Source: Methanobrevibacter ruminantium (GTDB lineage Archaea > Methanobacteriota > Methanobacteria > Methanobacteriales > Methanobacteriaceae). Taken from it: a stretch of DNA of 30,354 nucleotides. Made by a program: the position numbers and the translations under genes. The notes beneath the pieces are model-generated. The model saw only the letters and a program-made list of their open reading frames with translations, searched no databases and was not told the DNA's origin. Of the stretch, positions 1-5,892 are shown piece after piece. The stretch is taken from assembly GCF_016294135.1 (NCBI RefSeq), contig NZ_JAEDCO010000019.1, positions 1 through 30,354 on the forward strand. The letters run 5' to 3'. Within the stretch, counting starts at the first letter, position 1. The number at the start of each line of letters is the position of its first letter.

Positions 1-5
1 TTAAC

Positions 6-245
6 TTATTTTAACTTATCTCTAATTTCTAAAATCTTTTTTATGTGCTTGCAATGATTTTCCTTATCGCTTACTTTGACTCCTCCAAATTTTAGGTTTT
101 CCCTACGGTATTTAAAGTCTTCACAGCCACAGCTGACAGTATCCTCTAAAAGGTCAAAAGTGATAATGTAATGCTTATTGGAGGATTTGCTTTTTATAAA
201 GTAGTCTTCCCATTCCTCATTTTTAGAAACTTTTTCTATTATCAT
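6..245 (-). CDS. Small SWIM-like zinc finger protein
   Basis: Encodes about 79 residues. The middle and C-terminal part show a CGCEDF motif followed by NHCKHI, which fits the CxC...CxH ligand pattern of a SWIM zinc finger, a fold used for DNA or protein contacts. I chose the ATG at 245 because GAGG lies 7 bases upstream of it; a TTG at 251 is in frame but only 1 base from that ribosome-binding site. No membrane segment or signal peptide is visible. Freestanding SWIM proteins of this size have no settled function, so this is best read as a zinc-binding protein of unknown role. It is on the same strand as the next hypothetical gene, about 150 bases away. Confidence 0.6.
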   Translation of the reverse strand: MIIEKVSKNEEWEDYFIKSKSSNKHYIITFDLLEDTVSCGCEDFKYRRENLKFGGVKVSDKENHCKHIKKILEIRDKLK

Positions 246-393
246 AACCAATCCTCAAAATTAATTAGAAATTACTAATAAATAAAAGTTTTTGAAAATA
301 AGTCAAATTAATTAAAAAAAGTAAAAAATAAAAACAAATCAAAGAAATTAAAATAAAATAAAAAAAAGTAAAGAAAGTAAAAAGCCACAGATA

Positions 394-903
394 TTATTCA
401 ATATCAATAGTGATCTTTTCATTTCTTTTTTGTTTTGCTTCCTTGATGTCATTAAGCTTTTCTGTAAACTCTTTTGCATTTTGCAATTTCAATTCGATTT
501 CAGATAGCTCTTCCTTAAGAAGCATTTCATCTCTTTTTAATGAGTTGATATAATCTTCACTGCCATTGTTATAATCTTCATAGATTTCCAAGATCTCTCT
601 TGCTGAAAGAATTGATTCCTCTTTAAGGAATTTTTTGGTATGAGGTTTCACTCTAACACTTAAAGGCTGTAATCTTTCCTTTTCACCAGCTTTTCTTCCA
701 GAAGCAACAGTTTTTGAATCTTCATAAGCATCCCAGAATTCAGTGTTTAGATCTTGCAATATCTTAACTCTGTCTTTGAATATCTGTTCTAAATCCCAAA
801 TATCAAACTCATCTGCATCCTTGTAATCCTTAGCTTTGAATCCAGAGTTGTCAAATTCATAGTTATTGCTTTTTTGCTCATTATTTTCTTCATTTCCCGG
901 CAT
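394..903 (-). CDS. Hypothetical coiled-coil protein with possible ribbon-helix-helix segment
   Basis: Encodes 169 residues that I cannot assign to a named family. The first 30 residues are acidic and Asn-rich, probably disordered. Residues about 80-110 (around LSVRVKPHTKKFLKEES) have the beta-strand then two-helix rhythm of a ribbon-helix-helix DNA-binding fold, but this is only a resemblance. From about 115 to the end the sequence is rich in Leu, Glu and Lys with heptad-like spacing, so a coiled coil is likely. The start is well supported: a GGGGGAG ribosome-binding site sits 4 bases before the ATG. It is transcribed away from the EamA transporter gene, sharing the 904-1132 spacer. Confidence 0.55.
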   Translation of the reverse strand: MPGNEENNEQKSNNYEFDNSGFKAKDYKDADEFDIWDLEQIFKDRVKILQDLNTEFWDAYEDSKTVASGRKAGEKERLQPLSVRVKPHTKKFLKEESILSAREILEIYEDYNNGSEDYINSLKRDEMLLKEELSEIELKLQNAKEFTEKLNDIKEAKQKRNEKITIDIE

Positions 904-1132
904 TTTTCTCCCCCGATTAAAATTAAAATATTCTAAAAATATAAAAATAATTCAGTAATGTAATACATAAATTACTTTTGTATACTATTAAATTGTCATA
1001 CAAAATATATAAATGTACTCATTTCTAATTGGAATTTGTAAAAAAATATGGGAATAATCCCCAAATTAATCGATGAAAATAAATAAAATGAGATAGATAA
1101 AATATAATGAATTAAAAAAAATAAGTGAAATA
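904..1132. promoter_or_regulatory. Divergent promoter spacer
   Basis: This AT-rich spacer separates the minus-strand hypothetical gene from the plus-strand EamA gene. TATATAAA at about 1007-1014 fits an archaeal TATA box for the plus-strand gene, which would give a leader of roughly 90 bases. A single GTAATAC at 960-966 matches the core of the palindromes found in the metal island, but one 7-mer in DNA this AT-rich may be chance. Confidence 0.35.
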
Positions 1133-2020
1133 ATGAAGAAGATATACTTGCTTTTACCAATCATTGCAGGAATAATGTTTGGATCTACTGGAATATTTGT
1201 CAGAACATTAACTGAAAATGGAGTGGATTCAACCACATTGCTTTTTTTAAGATTTTCAATAGCTATTTTATACATAGCTATAGCAATATTCCTAACTGAT
1301 AAAAGCCTATTGAAGATAAATAAAGAGGATATCCCATTATTTGTACTGTGTGGACTATGCATTCTCGGATTGAACTTATGTTACAATAGTTCAATCAATA
1401 CTGTCCCATTATCCCTTGCAGCTATACTCTTAAGTACTGCACCTGTTTTTGTTTTGGTATTGGAATATTTCCTGTTTAAAGAAAAAATCACTTCAATTAA
1501 AGTATTATGCGTGATTCTTGTACTAATCGGATGTACATTGGTTACTGGACTTCTTGAGGAAAATTCAATTGACATTTCATGGATAGGAATAATTGCAGGT
1601 ATTGGATCTGCAATTTTCTGGGCAATCTACTCAGTTACATCAAGGAAATCAATTGATATGGGAAGGCATACATTTACAATACTTTTATATTCATTGATTA
1701 CAATCACAATAGTGACAATCCCATTTACCAGTTTCACTCAAATTGCTAATTTCGTTAGCTTGAATCCAGTTCCAAATGTATTATTCCTATTGTTGCATTC
1801 ATTAGTCTCATTCGCATTGCCTTATGTATTCATTACTATTTCATTGAATCATATGGATGCGGGAACAGCAGTTATATTATCATCTGGAGAGCCAATAGCT
1901 GCTCTTGCATTTGGAATGATATTCTATATGGAAATGCCTACAGTACTAATGGTTTGTGGAGTAGCCATTACAATAGTGGCATTAATACTCTTAAGCAGAA
2001 GCCCTGCAAATGAGGTTTAA
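1133..2020 (+). CDS. EamA/DMT-family membrane transporter
   Basis: Encodes 295 residues with the ten hydrophobic segments and internal duplication of the drug/metabolite transporter superfamily: one EamA domain at about 5-140 and a second at about 150-288. The opening LLPIIAGIMFGSTGIFVRTL and the second-repeat start GIGSAIFWAIYSVTSRK are typical of EamA helices. Family members export amino acids, nucleotides or other small metabolites across the cytoplasmic membrane; substrate cannot be read from sequence. It is the only plus-strand gene in the first 22 kb and stands alone. The ribosome-binding site before the ATG at 1133 is weak. It could in principle export a small chelator, but it is 13 kb from the nicotianamine synthase and nothing links them directly. 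Confidence 0.85.
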   Translation: MKKIYLLLPIIAGIMFGSTGIFVRTLTENGVDSTTLLFLRFSIAILYIAIAIFLTDKSLLKINKEDIPLFVLCGLCILGLNLCYNSSINTVPLSLAAILLSTAPVFVLVLEYFLFKEKITSIKVLCVILVLIGCTLVTGLLEENSIDISWIGIIAGIGSAIFWAIYSVTSRKSIDMGRHTFTILLYSLITITIVTIPFTSFTQIANFVSLNPVPNVLFLLLHSLVSFALPYVFITISLNHMDAGTAVILSSGEPIAALAFGMIFYMEMPTVLMVCGVAITIVALILLSRSPANEV

Positions 2021-2076
2021 TAAAAATAGAATGGGATGGAAATAGCTAAAAAAATATTTTAAAAATAGGAATTCTC

Positions 2077-2123
2077 AAAAAAATATAATACTAAAAAATA
2101 TAATACTAAAAAAATAGAATACT
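2077..2123. repeat. Short tandem repeat, three 15-16 bp units
   Basis: Three consecutive copies of a unit close to AAAAAATATAATACT occupy 2077-2092, 2093-2107 and 2108-2123; the last has G in place of T. The array lies in the convergent spacer between the EamA gene and the TFB gene. It is AT-rich and may reflect replication slippage. Confidence 0.7.
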
Positions 2124-2172
2124 GAAATAGAATAAAAATAGTTAAAAAATTAAATATTAAACAGGATTAAAC

Positions 2173-3192
2173 TTATACAAAGTCTAATTTACTGTTTAAT
2201 TCCTTAAATCTGTTTCTAATGGTAACTTCAGTTACACCAAGGGTTTTTGCAATCTCAGTTTGAGTCTTACGTTCACCAAACAACATGGAAGTTCCGTACA
2301 AAGTTGCAGCTGCAACACTTGCAGGATCTTTTCCTGAAGTTAATCCCAAGTCTTTTGCATCGTTAATGATTTCAATGGATCTAACTTCCACTTGGGAAGA
2401 TAATCCTAATCTGCTAGCAAATCTTGGAATGTAATCATTCGGAGATATAGGAGTTAACTTAATACCTAATTTCCTTGCTAAGAACCTGTAATTCTTACTA
2501 ATGGTCTTTTGGTTTATTCCAGTAGCTTTCTCGACTTCATCTAAAGTACGTGGAACTTTACAGAGTCTGCATGCAATGTAGACGGTAGCAACCAAAAGTT
2601 TGGAAATGCTTCTGCCTCTGATTAAATCCTCATCCAAAGCATTTCTGTAAATGTTTACAGATTCATACCTTACATCTTTTGAAAGGGACAAATTGGAAAC
2701 GATCACTCCCAATTCAGTGAATGCCCTGGCCAAGTTTCTACTTTGAGAGTCACTTACACGAGCTTGGTTATTCAATCTTCTTAAACGGTACCATCTAGTT
2801 TTGTCATTCAAGTGTCCTTTATTGACATCAAAAGTGGTGGACAATCCACCATCATGAATAGCCATGTTCTTAGGTGCACCATTTTGACCATGGAAATTAC
2901 CATCCTTATCTCTTGCGGTTCCTCTAAAGGTGGAATCGATAATGTTCTCTTCAACAACCAAACCACATTTCTTACAGGATTTTTCAGAACGGACTGTGTC
3001 CATGAAAAACTCGGTGGATCCACAAACTGGACAAGTGACTGCTTGAACTTCACTGTCTTCGAAGCTAGAAGATCTTCTACGTCTGGATTGTTTCCTTATG
3101 AGATTGGAATATTCCTTTTCTCCAAGTTCATTTTTAAAATTAGTTCTACAGTTGGATGCTTTGTTTTTAATAATAGATTCATTTACGCTCAT
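2173..3192 (-). CDS. tfb: Archaeal transcription initiation factor B (TFB)
   Basis: Encodes about 339 residues, the archaeal TFIIB homologue that binds TBP-TATA complexes and recruits RNA polymerase. In order: a basic Arg/Ser-rich stretch (SRRRRSSS) near residue 40; an N-terminal zinc ribbon with CPVC and CKKC (Cys 54, 57, 73, 76); a B-reader/linker region with GAPKNMAIHDGGLSTTF; then two cyclin-like repeats, including ISKLLVATVYIACRL and PASVAAATLYGTSML, and a helix-turn-helix near the end (TQTEIAKTLGVTEVTIRNR) that contacts BRE. I start it at the ATG at 3192, since AAAGGAAG lies about 6 bases upstream; an upstream ATG at 3219 adds nine residues that overlap this ribosome-binding site. The N-terminal extension before the zinc ribbon is long for the family. 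Confidence 0.95.
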   Translation of the reverse strand: MSVNESIIKNKASNCRTNFKNELGEKEYSNLIRKQSRRRRSSSFEDSEVQAVTCPVCGSTEFFMDTVRSEKSCKKCGLVVEENIIDSTFRGTARDKDGNFHGQNGAPKNMAIHDGGLSTTFDVNKGHLNDKTRWYRLRRLNNQARVSDSQSRNLARAFTELGVIVSNLSLSKDVRYESVNIYRNALDEDLIRGRSISKLLVATVYIACRLCKVPRTLDEVEKATGINQKTISKNYRFLARKLGIKLTPISPNDYIPRFASRLGLSSQVEVRSIEIINDAKDLGLTSGKDPASVAAATLYGTSMLFGERKTQTEIAKTLGVTEVTIRNRFKELNSKLDFV

Positions 3193-3244
3193 TTCTCTTC
3201 CTTTAATCATGTAATTCAAATAACTACTCCATTATCAAAACTTA

Positions 3245-3323
3245 TGAATAAATAGGTGGGATATGGTTTTATTAATAAAGTGGGATAATAAAGTTGACTA
3301 CTAAATAGTAATTAAATACTATT
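3245..3323 (-). promoter_or_regulatory. TFB upstream region with direct repeats and a palindrome
   Basis: Two direct copies of GTGGGATA (plus-strand reading) at 3256-3263 and 3280-3287 flank an AT-rich TATA-like stretch at about 3265-3279, the expected promoter of tfb. Further upstream is a perfect 7-bp inverted repeat, AATAGTA-6-TACTATT, at 3304-3323. Together they look like operator sites, perhaps for autoregulation; there is no direct evidence for a binding factor. Confidence 0.35.
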
Positions 3324-3412
3324 GCAATGAAAAATAGAACTAAAAAAGAAAGCGTCCTATAAAGTATGATTTTGATGATGTTTGATTTTTCTACAATTCA
3401 ATTAACTGGTTA

Positions 3413-3541
3413 TTAATTGAAAGCTAAGCTTTTGGCATAAGCTAGCACGAATCCAAGTCGTGGTATAATGTATGTTTGGGAACTTGATAGCCCCATTATT
3501 GATGGCAACAGTACTACAGTTACAATTATAATAATTAACAT
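3413..3541 (-). CDS. Possible 42-residue hydrophobic small protein (or structured RNA)
   Basis: A short open frame runs from ATG at 3541 to TAA at 3413. It starts MLIIIIVTVVLLPSIMGL, a plausible membrane helix, and ends GFVLAYAKSLAFN. There is no ribosome-binding site, but a CATATATT box lies about 27 bases upstream of the ATG, as expected for a leaderless archaeal transcript. The stretch is clearly less AT-rich than its surroundings. On the plus strand the same DNA can form two adjacent hairpins: AGCTT (3427-3431) with AAGCT (3439-3443), and CACGA (3446-3450) with TCGTG (3458-3462). It could therefore be a small membrane protein, a noncoding RNA or a decayed gene end; I cannot decide between them. 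Confidence 0.3.
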   Translation of the reverse strand: MLIIIIVTVVLLPSIMGLSSSQTYIIPRLGFVLAYAKSLAFN

Positions 3542-3772
3542 TTGCAAAATTGATTATTTTTAGTAATATATGATAAATTAATCTAATTTGGTGAAATAAA
3601 TTAATTTTAGGTGGTTTCAATAAAAATAAAAGATTTTAGAAAAAATTTTTCAAACTTTTCTAAAAACTTATACTAATTTTAATCAGATATTATGAATATT
3701 ATTGAAATTAATCTAACTTTTCATACATGTCGGATATTATATTATAAACACCGCCATATATAAAGGTTTGCA
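3542..3772. other. Gene-free AT-rich spacer
   Basis: Together with 3193-3541 this makes a stretch of about 580 bases between the TFB and carbonic anhydrase genes. Apart from the TFB upstream elements and the possible small gene, I see only AT-rich sequence without a recognisable site. Confidence 0.5.
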
Positions 3773-4300
3773 TTAATAGTCTTCTTTCAAGACTTTTAAT
3801 TCTCCAGTTACAATGTCAATTATAAGACCATGCACTGGAACATCTGGAATCAATGGGTGATTTTTGATCTTGTCAACAACATCAAGCACATTTGCCTCTT
3901 CAGATTCAAATCCACCAATCCATTCTGCCAAGTCATATTTTGCAATGTCTTCCTCTTTAATGCCTCTTGCAAGCATCTTTTCCTTCAATGCATCTGCATC
4001 AGCACCAGCCATACCACATTCAGTGTGGCCTACAACCAATACCTCTTCAGCACCGAGATTGTACAATGCAGCACCAATAGATCTGATTGCATCTTCTCCT
4101 ACAATGGAGTTTCCTGCATTTCTGACTATTTTTGCATCTCCTCTTTTAAGTCCTAAAGCTGGTTCAAAGAAGTCGATTAATCTGCAATCCATACAAGTGA
4201 GAATAGCTAACTTCTTTTGTGCATGGTGAGACATTTCCTCCCCTTCAAAGTTTTCGACAAATTTCTTGTTATCTTCTAAAATACCATCCAATATAGTCAT
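3773..4300 (-). CDS. Beta-class carbonic anhydrase
   Basis: Encodes 175 residues, matching the short archaeal beta-carbonic anhydrases such as Cab of Methanothermobacter. It interconverts CO2 and bicarbonate in the cytoplasm, supplying CO2 or bicarbonate to methanogenesis and carboxylases. Zinc ligands are visible as Cys36 in TCMDCR, with the accompanying Asp38-Arg40 pair, and His92 and Cys95 in GHTECGM. The NAGNS segment at 61-65 is also typical. The start is backed by GAGGTG 5 bases before the ATG, and a TATA-like TTATAAATA (minus strand) lies at about 4337-4347. It appears to be a single-gene unit. Confidence 0.93.
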   Translation of the reverse strand: MTILDGILEDNKKFVENFEGEEMSHHAQKKLAILTCMDCRLIDFFEPALGLKRGDAKIVRNAGNSIVGEDAIRSIGAALYNLGAEEVLVVGHTECGMAGADADALKEKMLARGIKEEDIAKYDLAEWIGGFESEEANVLDVVDKIKNHPLIPDVPVHGLIIDIVTGELKVLKEDY

Positions 4301-4694
4301 ACAAACACCTCTAAATACCTTAAGGCTAAAAAGATAATTTATTTATAACTTATAATTATAGCCTTTAAATTGATTTTTAAAGCATAAAATTGATTAAAAA
4401 AACCATACAATTTTATATATTAATCTATGTTTTATAAACTATATAAAATTATCTTAATCTGTTTTAAAAAACAGCCATAATGATTAAAATTGTTTAAAAA
4501 TACTTAATTAAATTAAATAATAATTAAAATAATAAAAAAGCAATGAGAGAAGAAGAAACCCCCCAAATTAAAAAAAATAGCATAAAAAATGATTATAAAA
4601 AATGAAACCCCCACATTAAAAAAGAATACATAAAAAATGATTATAAAAAATGAATTAATAAAAAAATAAAAAAAGAAAAAGATGATTGAATTGA
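4301..4694. other. Spacer upstream of carbonic anhydrase and downstream of Mrp
   Basis: About 390 bases without a gene. It contains the carbonic anhydrase promoter, a perfect inverted repeat CTGTTTT-AA-AAAACAG at 4459-4474, and the tandem repeat at 4555-4653. The A-runs next to the mrp stop, read on the minus strand, are T-runs that could end the mrp transcript. Confidence 0.5.
4555..4653. repeat. Imperfect tandem direct repeat, two units of about 48 bp
   Basis: The unit starts with GAAACCCCC and ends with GATTATAAAAAATGA. Copy one runs from 4555 and copy two from 4604, with the shared 3' part at about 4591-4605 and 4639-4653. The C-runs stand out in otherwise AT-only sequence. It lies just downstream of the mrp stop codon. 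No coding potential is seen; function is unknown. Confidence 0.6.
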
Positions 4695-5564
4695 TTATTC
4701 ATCATCCAAAAATGCTAATCGGATATTGTCAATTATTTCAGAAAACTTTTGACTGACTTCAGAATCCGCATAACTATTTACCATAGTGCTGTCCTGATTT
4801 GCAGATTCCGGAACCTGTTCAGTTAAAGGCAAATTGCCCAAATAAACAACTCCCATATCAGTTGCAAACTTTTCACCTTGGGACTCACCAAATATATTGG
4901 TTTTTTCACCACAATGAGGGCATACATAATAGGACATATTCTCAATAAGTCCAATATCCTCAATGTTTAGCATCTTAACCATACCTACACATTTCAATAC
5001 ATCTTCCTGTGATAGGCTATTTGGTGTGGTTACCATAATGACTGCATCAACATTAGGCAATGATTGAAGCACAGTCAACGGTTCGTCACCAGTTCCAGGA
5101 GGATTGTCAATAATCAAGACATCAAGGTCTCCCCATGCAGTGTCTGCCATGAACTGCTTGATTGATCCTGATTTTTGAGGACCTCTCCAAATGATTGGAG
5201 TGTCTTGAGAGTCTATCAAGAATCCCATTGACATGACCTTGATTCCATTATTGCTCATTACAGGAATCATTTCCCCATGTTCAATCATAACATCCTTACC
5301 TTCAACCCCCAACATCTTAGGAATGTTTGGTCCGTGAATGTCTGCATCAAGTATACCAGTTAATAATCCTTTTTTCTGGAAAGCTTCTGCCAAGTTAGCG
5401 GCTACTGTGGATTTACCTACTCCACCTTTTCCACTCATAACAGCTATTTTATATTTGATATTTTTCATATGTTCAAAGAGCCTTAATTCCTGTTCAATCA
5501 TTTGCTTTTGTTGTTCAGGAGTCAAATTTGCAGCTCCATGATGTCCATGTCCATTATTTGCCAT
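4695..5564 (-). CDS. Mrp/NBP35-type iron-sulfur carrier ATPase
   Basis: Encodes 289 residues of the ApbC/Nbp35 (Mrp) P-loop family, cytoplasmic scaffold or carrier proteins that deliver [4Fe-4S] clusters to apo-enzymes. The deviant Walker A GKGGVGKS is at 45-52, and DADIHGPNIPK follows at about 73-83. The switch region reads IIDNPPGTGD at 151-160, with Asn where Leu, Thr or Ala is more usual. The cluster-binding CPHC is at 215-218. The N-terminus is His-rich (HGHHG), which is not part of the catalytic core. The start is supported by GAGG upstream of the ATG at 5564. It has no close neighbour on its strand. Confidence 0.92.
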   Translation of the reverse strand: MANNGHGHHGAANLTPEQQKQMIEQELRLFEHMKNIKYKIAVMSGKGGVGKSTVAANLAEAFQKKGLLTGILDADIHGPNIPKMLGVEGKDVMIEHGEMIPVMSNNGIKVMSMGFLIDSQDTPIIWRGPQKSGSIKQFMADTAWGDLDVLIIDNPPGTGDEPLTVLQSLPNVDAVIMVTTPNSLSQEDVLKCVGMVKMLNIEDIGLIENMSYYVCPHCGEKTNIFGESQGEKFATDMGVVYLGNLPLTEQVPESANQDSTMVNSYADSEVSQKFSEIIDNIRLAFLDDE

Positions 5565-5892
5565 TTTACGCCTCGTATAAATTTCTTTAAACAGTATAAT
5601 ATATCATACTTAAATTATTTAAATATTATTTTTTCAATGAAAATTGGTTAAAGTATAGGGGATATGTAGATGAATGCGGACATTATAATATAAAAATAGT
5701 ACAACTACTAAAATAAATTAAAATAAGATTAATTAAATCGATTATAAAATCACAAGCATTAAAATTATCATACTCATAATGAATATAATGAAAGAAAAAA
5801 TTATTGAAAAATTTTAAAAAATAGAAAATTTAAGTAAAGTGGAAAAAATTAAAAATAAAAAAAGAAAAGATTAAAGATCAGTCATATCCAAT
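5565..5892. other. Gene-free AT-rich spacer
   Basis: About 330 bases between the end of the adhesin-like gene and the start of mrp. The A-rich stretch at about 5790-5870 gives T-runs on the minus strand and may serve as the adhesin-like gene's terminator. The mrp promoter should lie close to 5565-5640. I see no other structure. Confidence 0.4.

Noticed and set aside
960..966. A GTAATAC core upstream of the EamA gene as a member of the metal regulon
   Set aside because: It is a lone 7-mer without the A-run; in AT-rich spacers of this total length one or two such matches are expected by chance.
3446..3462. GAATCC-type sequence with a 5-bp stem resembling a tRNA T-arm
   Set aside because: No acceptor, D-arm or anticodon arm could be built around it at the right distances.
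3402..3620. A 72-codon minus-strand open frame (MKPPKINLF...) over the GC-richer island
   Set aside because: It begins with a non-ATG codon and has no ribosome-binding site, and its peptide has no recognisable pattern. The 42-codon frame in another phase is more protein-like.
3864..4229. Long plus-strand open frames opposite carbonic anhydrase, with similar ones opposite TFB, the ATPase and methionine synthase
   Set aside because: They are antisense shadows; the minus-strand genes carry clear family motifs and ribosome-binding sites.
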